64,000 nt of DNA from Pezicula radicicola (lineage: Eukaryota > Ascomycota > Leotiomycetes > Helotiales > Dermateaceae): positions 1,806,793 to 1,870,792 of the forward strand of contig PDUO01000003.1 of the NCBI GenBank assembly GCA_003008705.1, given 5' to 3'. Made by a program: the position numbers and the translations under genes. Positions within the stretch are counted from its first letter, which is position 1; the number at the start of each line of letters is the position of its first letter. The notes beneath the pieces were generated by a model. The model worked only from the letters and a program-made list of their open reading frames with translations, was not told where the DNA came from and ran no database searches. Of this stretch, positions 43,724-54,466 are shown in pieces.

Positions 43724-45415
43724 TTAAATTACAATGCACGACGACAACCGAGTACTAAACCTAGGCTTAGCTACTATATCTTGTCCAATCTCAGCGTGAA
43801 TTTGCACATGTCGCACACGCCATCTTGCTAGATCATCCTTCGATGCAGCTTTTACGAACTGATTAACTGCAACATCATCTTCAACCTGGTCATCACGCAA
43901 GGCTCGCTGAAGTTCGTACCACCGAAGCTTCTTAGACTTCCAATGGACACGGGACTCTATGGCTAGTCCAAACAGATCGCAGCCTAACTCGAACTTGGTG
44001 AGTGGGGAATTCAGATCAAGGACTGGCAGTTCAACACCGAGACAGGCAATCAACAAATCCCTATGACTACCTGCCTGACTATACGTGCATATATAAGCGC
44101 GAGATTCGGTGCCGCCGGAATAACTATGATGGTACTCATGTTCCTGGAGTTGACTCATGAGATTTTGACAGAGCTGTTTAACAGTGATGGTATAGTCGAT
44201 TAAGGGCATCATCATATTCCCCCCCGATTGATCATCAGTATTGTCGATACAATAATCGCAGAATCTATCGGCGAGGCCAATCAGAGCGTAAACTTTGTCT
44301 CGAGGATCACTACTTTTACAGTTCTTGTAGGAATCGAGGAGACCTAAGAGGGCGAAGGTCTGTTTGGATCGTCGGTTTTCGCAATGCTGGATCAGTTTCC
44401 AGGGGGCTGATCTATTTAGGGTTGCTGATTCACTGGAGGAGGAGGTCCATTCATCACCCTTCCTGTTCCCATCATCGATACCATTTTTTCTTAGTTTGTG
44501 GAAACAGGTTTCGAATTGTTCCCATGTGAGTGATGTTGAGCCACAGTATATATTGAGATTTTTGGCTAGTATGATCTCTTGGAGGATCCAGATGCGACTC
44601 CAGTAGGGATAACTGATAAATTGATTGAATAGATTGAATTTCTGTTTAGGGTCTCCTCCTCCTGCTTCTGCTCCTTGTGGATTCTTGATGAATTCGATCG
44701 CTGCATTGGCATTTTTGGAGCCGGGACCAAGCCATACGAGGACTGAAGTGGCTAGTCCATAAATTCGACTCATCATTGAAACTTGACGGTTCCGCTCAAG
44801 ATCGTCATTTTGATTTATACACAAGGCATCTACCCAAAGACGTAAAGGTTGATGAACTTGATGAGCTTGATGAACTTCATTTCCTTGAAGTGGGCTTTGG
44901 ACGCTTCCAAGTCTTCGAAGTTGACTCAAGGCTTCCCATAGATTTTCTCCAACTAGAATACTCTTCCCTTCTAACATGACCTCGGGCTTCCAAACCTTAC
45001 CGCGAACCTTTGGTCTAGGTCTCCAAAGATCCCTTGCGTTATATATCTCCTCCACGGAAAACTTGGATCCTGGTTTTGGAATATCCCACATATACGATAG
45101 CGCATTGTAAGTATTATGTCCTTGAAGTACTGAGTTTAGGGATAACACTTCAAGTTCACATATAATAGGACCGCCATCGCCAACTTCGTTGAGCGGAGGG
45201 TGAAGAATAAGAATTCTGATTTTATCTCCATCTTTGTCTATCGGTGTGTACTGGAAAGCTGTCACGGTATTGGTTTGAGCTGGATTAATTGGCAAGGAAG
45301 TTTGCTTCTTCTGTTCGGCTGCGACTTCTGCTTCTAGAGTCCTCATCATTTCATCGATTTCGGCTTCATCATTAACTTGGTTGCTTTTCTTTGGTGTTTT
45401 ATTTCGTGTTTTCAT
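43724..45415 (-). CDS. HET-domain (heterokaryon incompatibility) protein, intact
   Basis: A single exon; the first ATG of the frame is at 45415, giving 563 residues (an earlier non-ATG extension is not used). N-terminus is Lys-rich and acidic (to about 60). The HET domain follows: IRILILHPP, YNALSYMWDIP (the usual 'YxALSYxWG' motif with D for G), then LRLWVDALCINQNDDLERNRQV and the VWLGPGSKN block. The C-terminal two thirds is of unknown function and contains KVYALIGLADRF, the usual 'DKVYALLGL' marker of HET proteins, after SDPRD. Such proteins act in non-self recognition and programmed death of fusion cells. Unlike the HET relic at 36 kb, it has no frame breaks. Not close to a partner-like sesA or PLP1 gene in this window. 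Confidence 0.9.
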   Translation of the reverse strand: MKTRNKTPKKSNQVNDEAEIDEMMRTLEAEVAAEQKKQTSLPINPAQTNTVTAFQYTPIDKDGDKIRILILHPPLNEVGDGGPIICELEVLSLNSVLQGHNTYNALSYMWDIPKPGSKFSVEEIYNARDLWRPRPKVRGKVWKPEVMLEGKSILVGENLWEALSQLRRLGSVQSPLQGNEVHQAHQVHQPLRLWVDALCINQNDDLERNRQVSMMSRIYGLATSVLVWLGPGSKNANAAIEFIKNPQGAEAGGGDPKQKFNLFNQFISYPYWSRIWILQEIILAKNLNIYCGSTSLTWEQFETCFHKLRKNGIDDGNRKGDEWTSSSSESATLNRSAPWKLIQHCENRRSKQTFALLGLLDSYKNCKSSDPRDKVYALIGLADRFCDYCIDNTDDQSGGNMMMPLIDYTITVKQLCQNLMSQLQEHEYHHSYSGGTESRAYICTYSQAGSHRDLLIACLGVELPVLDLNSPLTKFELGCDLFGLAIESRVHWKSKKLRWYELQRALRDDQVEDDVAVNQFVKAASKDDLARWRVRHVQIHAEIGQDIVAKPRFSTRLSSCIVI

Positions 45416-45951
45416 GACTGCTATTACGTTGAAGAATGAGAAAAGCAATTAAATGATGGGGATATCGGGATAATAAGGAACATTGGAGGCTTGCTGGGCA
45501 CGGGAGGGTTTATATCTAGAGCATGAAGGCTTGAGGTTATGAAGGACCGAACAATAAGCCTTGTCTTACCGCCTCCGTGGTAGTGCTTAGGATCGTGGGA
45601 ATGCACATTAATTAGTGGCAGAACTTACTTCCTGCACGAAAAATAGTTTCTTACCAATAACAGTCCCGGGTGTCTATATTACAATCCAGCGTCGTCTTAG
45701 CCCGGCCTAACAATTTGTAGCTTATATAAGGAGGGTACTTACCTATAACATAACCTAGTTATAAACAAAGTACAGTCAATTATAAGGATAGAGTGATTAC
45801 TTCAATCTAAGTAGAGTAAGCTACCTAAATTCAAGTTTCACTAACCACCAGAATTAATTATTAAAGCTAAGCGACTAACCTTCCCTTTAACAAAGATATA
45901 ATAAATCCAACTTCCCCAAACCAAAACAATAACTCATATCCTTCCCATCCC
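45416..45951. other. Intergenic region
   Basis: Promoter of the HET gene, then AT-rich sequence with short direct words (CCTATAACATAACCTAG). No gene or clear element. Confidence 0.4.
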
Positions 45952-47872
45952 CTAATTTATCCACTCCTCCAAAATAATCCCCGCAGCCCTCTCCGCAATC
46001 CCATAAACAGCAGTCTGAATATGCGCACTAATCAAAATCGGCATCACACTAGCATCAACAACCCTCAACCCTTTCGTCCCATAAACCTTCAACTCGGGAC
46101 TCACTACACCTCCATCACTTTCTGGTAACATAGCACATGTTCCTACGGGATGATATATACTAAGTGTCGTATTCCTCACATATGCTTCCCATTCCGAATC
46201 ATCGTCGGTAGAAACGGTTGATCCGGGTTCGTATTCTGAGATCCAGACTGTGGATAATGGTGTTGTTGAAGCTACTTGTCTGAGATATTTGGCTGCTGTT
46301 TTGGCGGCTGCTAGATCGTAGGGGTGCGAGAGGTAGTTGGGGTTTATTATTGGTGGGTTGGTTATTGATGATGAGTTGATGTGTACGGAACCGCGACTGA
46401 AGGGGTGTTGGATGGAAGCTATCAAGGTGAAGAATTCGGCGCCGTAGAGTGTTGTGTTTATGGCTGGATACCCTTTTACACCTGTATATCCATCCGAGAA
46501 AATCAATTCGAGTTGTGGTACTTGAGAACTTAAGATTGGGTCGGTGAGGTAGGAAAGTTTTTTCTTGTCGATTGGAGATGTTGTATTGGCTGATTCTTGG
46601 GCGAGTGTTATTAACGTTGTGGTATCGTTGGATACTTGAGACCAGTTTAGATAGGCATATCCACTACCTGTATAATCATACTCCGAGGGCTCGTTGGTAT
46701 TATATAGAGCTAACTGTTCGGTAGCGAAGGTTGTATTGTAGCGTAGTCTATCGAAGGATAAGTAACCCGGTTTCAACTGATACGAATTCTGAATCCGTAT
46801 ATGGTCTTGCAGGTTTTCCCCGACTCCTGAAAGATGATAAATAGTCTGATTTATACCCGCTGCATTTAGAATGTCTTTGTTTCCAATACCTGAGATTTCG
46901 AGAAGGCCAGGTGATTGAAGTGAACCAGCCGATAGAATGACTTCCTTGCTAGCTGCTATCACAGTACCGTCTTCCAGAGTGACTCCTATGGCAGTCGTAC
47001 CGTTGAAGTTAATTCTAGAAACTCTGGTCCCAAGTCTAAGGATAAGATTTTCGTTCGCGAGCTCCAGATATGTAGGACTATAAGATCGTGTATAGTTCGA
47101 CTGTCGAATATTACTCGGTTGTCTCTCAACACCAATTGGATATCCATTAAGACTCTGATTATTCTCCCCCACACCAAGAATCTCCATCGTAGGCTGAAAA
47201 AGTTTCTGATGTTCCGGTAAAATCCGATTAATCAATGTCTGAATCGGACCACCAAATCCCACTCCCTCGTCTCCCACATATTCATCCGATCTCGAAAAGT
47301 TCTCAACCTTCAACATATTCTCATACATACTTTCCCAATTCCAACCAGAATTTCCAAGTTCTTCCCATGCATCGTAATCAGCTTTACTACCTCGATCCCA
47401 CGTCATGAGATTAAGAGCTGAACTCCCTCCCAACACCTTTCCACGCGTCATTGCAAATTTCCGATCACTGGCATTTACTTGTGGGATGGTGGTGAGATTC
47501 CAATCGTATTTTGTACCGATTGTTGAGCCTTTGCGTCCTGGGATATAGATTGAGGGTTCATTTCGTCCGTCTTGTCCTGCTTCCAGGACTAGGATACAGA
47601 TATTGGGTAATCCTTGATTGATGCGTGTTGCGACTGTGAGGCCTGCTGTTCCACCGCCTATGATTATCTACGTATAATGTTAAGAAGGATTGGGATGACG
47701 GTTTCTGAGTGGATATACGTACGAAATCATAACTTGTCTGGTTATTTGAGCAACTTGAGGAGGAAGACGTTGTTTGGGCATTACATTGCGGAGAAAACAC
47801 AGCAAGAATCCAGAGAAGACTTGTTAAAAATGCGGGAAACCCCATCTGCTTGTTTCCGATACCTCGCTCCAT
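45952..47872 (-). CDS. Secreted GMC oxidoreductase (aryl-alcohol/glucose oxidase type)
   Basis: Two exons (47723-47872 and 45952-47667, intron 47668-47722, GTACGT...TAG) encode 621 residues. A signal peptide (FLTSLLWILAVFSPQCNA) precedes the FAD-binding GxGxxG in DFIIGGGTAGL, spanning the splice junction at residue 50/51. Other markers: VLEAG (Glu for ribose), RGKVLGGSSALN, GVTLEDGTVIAASKEVILSA, GSLQSPGLLEISGIG (second GMC signature) and the catalytic pair in IYHPVGTCAM and ILISAHIQTAVY. The family oxidises alcohols or sugars to the aldehyde or lactone and passes electrons to O2, making H2O2. It could feed the peroxidase in the same window, though the two are 18 kb apart. A TATATAAAG element about 120 bases upstream (47989-47996, minus) supports the start. 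Confidence 0.93.
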
Positions 47873-47988
47873 GTCTGGTGAGAGCAAAGCTCAAACAAGC
47901 CCGGAATTAACAATCCCTAAAATTTGACAGAATTACAAGCTTAGAGTTGCCTGAGAACATTTTTGTCGAAAAGTCTGGAATGGGGTTC

Positions 47989-47996
47989 TTTATATA
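47989..47996 (-). promoter_or_regulatory. TATA element upstream of the GMC oxidoreductase
   Basis: The minus strand reads GGTATATAAAGAACC about 120 bases before the ATG at 47872. Confidence 0.5.
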
Positions 47997-48242
47997 CCTT
48001 CGTACATAATGTCCAGGACAGGACTCTGCGTCTTTAGCTCCTTGGCAATTGATGACTGCCAAGGTATATTTAGCCGTGTACCCTGTCGTATCATACCTAT
48101 TCTGTTGATATCTCCGATTGCTGCTTGGCCACTAAACTTTTAATTTAATTACCCCAAGTAATAATGTAATAACCCCTGCTTCGGTTTTCTTCACCGGCAA
48201 TGTCATTTACAAAGTATAGGGATGTGAAGATGTTAACAATAA

Positions 48243-48822
48243 CTTCATTAATCGTCGTCAGCCACTCGCTTAGTGTCCGACTAATTCGCTATCGCTTTTA
48301 GTTAGGGAAAGTGATTTTGGTAGGAAAGCGAAGTGGTTAAATCGAAAATACACATAAAATTTACAGGCGCAATATATATTTTCAAAGATAAAAACACAAA
48401 TATTGCAACGTTGCTTATGGATTATTTGCTAAAGTCAATTAATTAATATATTATTAATATAGATATATAATTATATCCCCTAGTTCGTTAGTTGTGACCT
48501 GCACAGACCACTCGGACGTGTACAACAAAACGTATATATTTTTCAATAGTACAATTCTTAGAGTATCGAATCCCTGCACAAAGTCGAAGCTAACGAACTA
48601 AGGGATAAGAAAACCAGAAAAATTTTTTAGTGTCATAGAGGTATAAGGTAAAGAATTACAGTATTTTCTCTATATCTTCCACGCAAAAATAAGGTAGCGA
48701 AATACAGTTTGGCTATAACTTCGCATACAAGTTAGCAACTAGACACTTCGCTTTCCTGCCTAAATCGACTAAATGCAATATCGAATTAGTCGGACTAAGC
48801 GAGTGGCCGACGATTAGTAACA
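48243..48822. repeat. MITE-like element, about 580 bp with terminal inverted repeats of about 75-95 bp
   Basis: The left end (AATCGTCGTCAGCCACTCGC, then TTAG-GTCCGACTAATTCG, then GGAAAGCGAAGTG) is mirrored at the right end (CACTTCGCTTTCC, CGAATTAGTCGGACTAA, GCGAGTGGCCGACGATT). The interior is A/T-rich and non-coding apart from a second palindromic insert. Confidence 0.75.
48474..48607. repeat. 134-bp inverted-repeat element nested within the larger MITE
   Basis: The arms TATCCCCTAGTTCGTTAG (48474-48491) and CTAACGAACTAAGGGATA (48590-48607) match in 17 of 18 positions as inverted copies. It lies near the middle of the 48243-48822 element, with TATATAATTA on its left. Confidence 0.7.
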
Positions 48823-49758
48823 AAGTTTACATGCTCCTTTTTATTTAATAATTCAAAGAGGAGTAAGGTAAGAGGGGGGTGACCCCCGATTGAAATTTTT
48901 TAGCAGGTTATAGTGAATTTTGATAGGAAATGGATTTGATGGGTTAAGAGATTGCAAAATTGTATATACAACATTCTGTCGCTTAGGTCCATTACGTTGA
49001 AGTAGCTAATCAAGGGCTCTAGCAAAACTTAAAAGGGGTTAAAGAGACAGTTGATTACATTAGAGACAAGACTTTAGTGTATACTAAAGAATCACTTAAA
49101 ATTCTAGCTTTGACGGAGTACTAGTAAATTTTTGATTAAAAGATGGTATTAATAATCTAGTAGGGGTCATACATTCTACGTACAACAGAAGATCGTAAAC
49201 ATATATTAAATTTAGGAATTGGGTTTGGGTTAGCGTAATTTTAAGGCATTAAATTGAAACCTGATAATGCCTACTCTGTATATTTAAGGGAAGATTTGAG
49301 GTATTCGACTCACAGCCTGCTGATAAGTAATAATAACCTTGTACTACTATGTAACTTACCTTACTACTCCCCAAAGTGCTAACCGCCCGTGTAGTAGGGG
49401 GAGGAGTGGTTTAGGAAGTCCTAGGGGTGGCTTATATATTATAAGCCTACAGCGAGTAGCTTTTCGCCCAGCGACACGCAGAAGACTGTGCGACCCTTGG
49501 ATAGCAATCGCTAGTCACGTTGTTGATCCAACCTCACCAGCACTTCAAGAGATCATGACATTAACGCACTTTATGGAGTTGTCACTAAATTTAACTGATC
49601 TGAAGCTTAATCACTCAATTGAGGCAATGTAACCTTTTTCGAACCTCGCAAGCTTACGTTGAAGTAAACAAGTTCCCTACCACATCTCCCAAACTCTGCC
49701 TGTCTATGTTGAATTAGACGAACACTCCCTTACCTGGTCATCTTCGTTCTCAAAGCAT

Positions 49759-52700
49759 CTACAGCCACCTCCTAAAAGCTCTAACATACAGCGTCTTCAC
49801 CACCTGCACCTCCAAACAATAGAGCACTAACTCTGCCGCTAGAAACCCAATGAAGCTGTTCCTTGGTCTCACCAACTGTAAGGCATTGGCAAAGGGTGGT
49901 ATGTACGGGATCGAAAATCCCAAAAGCATGATCGTCACCGTGCTCGCGACTAGGACCTTCGCAGCGCGACTTTCGAAACCTGGGATCTTAGCGGTACGGA
50001 GAAGGTGCACGATGAGCGTTTGGGTTAGTAGACCCTCGAGAAACCAGTGTGTATGGAAGGTCTTGACACCTTCAATATTATCTGCAGAACGGATGCCGTA
50101 GTAGAACCAGTTCAGGCAGAAGGTACACATGTCGATTGTGCTACTTGTAGGCCCAAGGATGAGGATAAACCTGAGAAGATCCCAGGCATTCCATCGTTGA
50201 GGCAAAGCGAGGTACTCGGGGTCCATGCGGTCCCAGGGAATAGCGATTTGAGATATGTCGTATAAGAGGTTCTGAATGAGAATCTGGAGGCTGGTCATTG
50301 GTTCGAAGGGAAGCCAAGCGCTGGCAATCAAGACACTGAAGACGTTGCCAAAGTTGGAAGAGGCTACCATTTTGATGTATTTGATGCTGGGCAAGATTAG
50401 CTCTGGACGATACTGAATGAGGATCAGAATACTCACGTGTTGCCATGAGTAAGACGGCCAGTAACGACGCAATCGACAATGATTGAAAGCTCCTTCTCAG
50501 TGAGAATGACGTCTGCACAATCCTTTGCAACATTTGCTCCGGTGTCGACCGAAATTCCAGCATCGGCAAAGCGAAGAGCGACACAGTCATTGATACCATC
50601 TCCAAGCATGCCCACAACCTCGCCCTGGCCCTTAAGACTCATAACGACCTGTCCCTTCTGACTTGGGGTAAGCTTCGCAAAGATCTTGCAGTGCTTAACA
50701 ACGTGGTGGAACTCATCAGTATCCTCCAACTTGGCGAGATCCGGGCCCGTGATTGCCTGTATATTTTCCTCATCAGCATACTTGACCAGGTCGAGACTTC
50801 GGCAGACCTTCATTGCCACAGCAAGATTGTCGCCTGTGAGGACTCTGACATCAACGCCGAGTGCTTGCAGGCGAGCGATGGACACCTTGGCGTCATCTTT
50901 GGGTGGATCAAGGAAGGTCAGAAAGCCCTCTACAATCATGTTAAAGTCGAGGCCTTCGAGGTTGTCGTCGTCTTCCAACTCGTGATCCAAGACTTCTCTT
51001 GTCGCGACCAATATTACACGGTAACCATCCACGTTAAATGCACCAGCTCTCTTGGAAAGGTGCTGGCGATGTTCCTCATTGAGCCTCACAGCCTCTGTCC
51101 CTACACGAATACGTGTGCAGAGAGAAGATACTTCTTCGAACGCTCCCTTGCAGATGAGCATGGGCATCCTGGTGGGGGTCCTGATAATGCAGCTTGACCG
51201 GCGGCTCTCGAAATTGAAAGGAATCTCGCCGACTTTCCGACCCGTATTGACCTCTTCATTGGCACGTGCGTGCTTGAGAATTGCAGTATCGACGCTATTC
51301 TTCTTGCCACTCTGATGGAAGGCGTTGATGTAGGCCAACCGGAAAATCTTGTACTTCTCGTGTCCGAAAAGGTCCATATGGTGACACAGAGTAATATCAT
51401 CCTTGGTCAAGGTTCCAGTCTGTGGTAATTAGCGAGCTAAGGCCTATAGAGATTGGGAATTGCACCAACCTTGTCACTGCACAGCACAGACATACCGCCT
51501 AGGTTTTGTATCGAGTCCAGGCGTTTTACAATTGCTTTCTTCTTTGCTAGCGTAAAGGCTCCTCGAGCCAGATTCGCGTTGACGATTGCAGGAAGCATCT
51601 CAGGGACCAATCCCACGGCGACGCTCACTGAGAATAATGCGGCTTGGGGCCAGTTGCCGGTAATCTTGCCACTGATGACCAAGACCTATGCAAGTTAGTA
51701 AATAATGACGATCAAGAATCTGGACTCACAATTGGGACCATGACCAACATAAACGCAATAATCATGTAGCTGACGTTTCGAATACCACGCTGAAAGGAGT
51801 TCAATGGTCGCTTCTTGTTTAGCTGTTTCATGGTTGTCGCGATGAATGCATCTATAAGGACTGTTAGGATGTCCTTGTGATTTAACCCAAAAAAATAGTA
51901 CTCACCATCTCCAGTCCTTAGCACAAGAGCAATACCGCTTCCAGAGATCACGCTAGTGCCCATAAAAAGGATATTTTCCAGTTCAAAGAGTGCACCATCT
52001 GTCTTCTCGTCCTGTAAAGCAGTAGTCTTCCGTTGTGGCTCACTCTCGCCAGTAAGGCTACATACGGTCAGCGATATTAACATGAATAGCAATGCCATCT
52101 TGTATAAACGGACCTTGACTGGCTAATCGAAAGATTGTAGGTCTCGAGAACCATACAGTCTGCCGGAAGCGTATCACCCGGGTCCACGAGCAGAACATCT
52201 CCTGGTACCAGAGTCTTCTCATCAACGATTATATCTTCGGAATGATTCTCCTGGACTTGTCTTCGCACCCGAATGTTTGTTGATACACCCACTTGAAGCC
52301 TGATAGCTGCGACAGTGCTGCGATACTCCTGCCAAAAACGCACAACACACGAGATAACGATCATGACGACGAGTAGCGTAAACGTGCTCCATTGGGGTGG
52401 TGGGGTTGCTATCGAGATGATCGCAAGTAGGGCCAATAGAATATTGAAAGGATTAGGTAGGACCGACAAGGCCAGCTGCCACCAGGTTGGAGATTTCTTG
52501 GTAGACAGGATGTTTGGTCCTGTCACCTTCAGACGTGCTGCCGCCTCTTCTTGAGTTAGTCCATCTCGCCTGGTCTGGAGGTGGCTAATCGCGATGTCAA
52601 GTGACATAGAAGCATACGCCTGGAGGACTGCTTCAAAAGAGCTACCGGGAGCAGCAGGAGCTTTGCGCCAACTAGGTGCGCCAGATCCTAGATTGGTTAG

Positions 52701-52828
52701 TAGACCGTTTATGGCATCTTGAAGCTGGAATGCTTACCTTGAATCAGCTCTATGTCGGAGCTCATCTCTTTGGATCCATATAGGATTGATTTGGAGACTG
52801 TCCATGCCTTGTACATTGTGAATGTCAT
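49759..52828 (-). CDS. Magnesium-translocating P-type ATPase (MgtA type)
   Basis: Seven exons (52738-52828, 52114-52687, 51906-52057, 51730-51851, 51470-51685, 50437-51419, 49759-50386) encode 921 residues. P-type ATPase landmarks: LTGES (residues 223-227, dephosphorylation loop), phosphorylated Asp384 in CSDKTGTLT, KGAFEEV (nucleotide domain), LTGDNLAV and GDGIND (about 658-663). The transmembrane block after exon 6 (KYIKMVASSNFGNVFSVLIA, PMTSLQILIQNLLYD) is characteristic of the bacterial MgtA/MgtB branch rather than Ca2+ or H+ pumps. It would move Mg2+ into the cytosol at low external Mg2+, in the plasma or an internal membrane. The N-terminus fits: CxxHxxRxGLT-like SHLQTRRDGLTQEEAAARL. 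Introns show it is now an ordinary fungal gene. Exon 5 ends exactly after CSDK and exon 6 starts TGT. Confidence 0.92.
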
Positions 52829-54466
52829 GGTGAAAGAATATGCTCCAGAAAGTTTTATCTGTCAGGTCGAATACTCCAGACGTCTGGACCGGGCTTCCCC
52901 CCCGTTGATATGATGTTCAAAGCAAGATTTCGATTTCTGCAAAACGGTCAGGTTAGAAACGTTGGGATAGTACAGAGACGGCGGAGAAACTACCTGTTTT
53001 CAATTTCGGAATGGCATCTATTAGCGTTCTCGTCAGAACGTACCGTATCTGGTCTAATCCCTCTTCATTCTCTGAGTCGCAAATCTTCCTAACGATGGGG
53101 ATCTTCTTGCTTGTCTAAGGTACTGTGTGGCTTCCCATGGCCGGTCAAGTTATGGCGGTCGTGTTGGCTGTAGTAGCTCGCCAGCGGGTGCCTGGCAACC
53201 CGCTGATCGGAAGCGAGACAGAATGGGCGCCAGAATTGTAGATTACGAGACGATGCTCGTAAATGATGCTGTTGGTTTGGGTAGGTAATAAGGTAAGAAG
53301 CGATGACCTTGTGGTTTCGCGGAAGTGGTGGACGTTGTTGAATGTGGAAAGAGTTCTTTTGAGAAGGGAGGGGGGTCAAAGGTCCATATAACTTAGATAC
53401 GGTTGAAAACACTAGTGGCGGTGAGGCACTTTTGTGCTGGTGCACTGTACCGTATTGTACATAGCAAGGCTGCCGACATAGGTTGCAGCACATTCGATCA
53501 AAGATGGTTTGTCTACGTACTTTCAACTTTCGAGGAAGAAGTTTCGAAGCCACAACAATGTTGACGCACTTCGATCGTGACGACCCGATGGATTTCGAAA
53601 TTTGATTTTTCAACAGATGATTCTGACAATTGCTTCTTCTGGAGGATGCCCGTCTTTCAATGGTCCGAATCAATCAAATAAATGGCGTAGAGAGGCTTTG
53701 CAAATGGAAGATACCTTGGATGTCACTGGAAATTTTTGATGGGCCATAGCTCGAGGCAGTGCAATGCGCCTAGGACATAGGCGATCCTGGTAAATATTCT
53801 AGCTACACATGATATTAGTGCCTAAAGGCCGTATATTAGGCCTTCAGTAGAGTAGAGTAAAAATTTAATTACTTATAAGTAAATACAATTATATCTCTAC
53901 TTATAATAAAAATAAAATGTTGAAGGGAAAGTTGTTCTCCCCCCTGGGAATCCACTATTGGCTTGAGGATAGTTAATCCGCACCGGCCGCCTACCCGAAC
54001 TTCGACCTCTTTGTATAATGTCGAATAATCACTTTAAAGAACTTATATTAAGTCTTATATAATAATATATGTACTTTATAATTATTTAATATTAATAAGT
54101 AAAATAAAAGTTTATTAAAAAACCTTCCTTTATAAATAATTAAACTACCTTTAACCTTATAGTTTAATAAAATAATGTATAATAGGATCTATATATTAAA
54201 AGAAGCTAAATAGTAATATTATCTATAAAAGTAAAATCGAGGGAAATGAAATTTATAGAGCTCTTAGCGCCAAGCCTCCTTAGGTGGCCCGAGCTAAGAA
54301 CATTAAAAATAAAGCTGCTTTTTCTACGAGTACCTACTACACGATAAAAAGAGCGATGCCCCACGACGGAAGTAGAACAGCACCGAAAGAGTCATAACGA
54401 TAGTCTTTACTTGAATCTTCTTGTTATAAAAGTGTACCCCATCACTGTGTATAACGATAAGCAGAA
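52829..54466. other. Intergenic, AT-rich relic sequence
   Basis: Promoter of the Mg ATPase, then a 194-codon minus-strand frame (53089-53673) without motif or coding bias that I can see, then strongly A/T-rich DNA (53850-54250) such as TTATAATAAAAATAAAATG, like mutated transposon remains. The last 200 bases are the promoter of the C6 regulator. Confidence 0.45.

Larger units (their letters stand above)
47873..49758. other. AT-rich intergenic region with nested inverted-repeat elements
   Basis: Holds the GMC promoter, the MITE pair described below and 900 bases of AT-rich sequence. A 97-codon frame at 49339-49632 shows a faint protein-like tail (IASHVVDPTSPALQE, LTHFMELSLNLTDL) but no motif; it may be transposon debris. 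Confidence 0.45.

Noticed and set aside
49339..49632. 97-codon plus-strand frame in the MITE-rich spacer
   Set aside because: Weak protein-like tail only, no homology that I recognise; probably transposon debris.
50479..51698. Plus-strand frames of 60-168 codons within the Mg ATPase gene
   Set aside because: Antisense shadows of P-type ATPase exons.
53089..53673. 194-codon minus-strand frame upstream of the Mg ATPase
   Set aside because: Composition looks like translated non-coding DNA (many Arg, Ser, His, Gln), with no hydrophobic core or motif.
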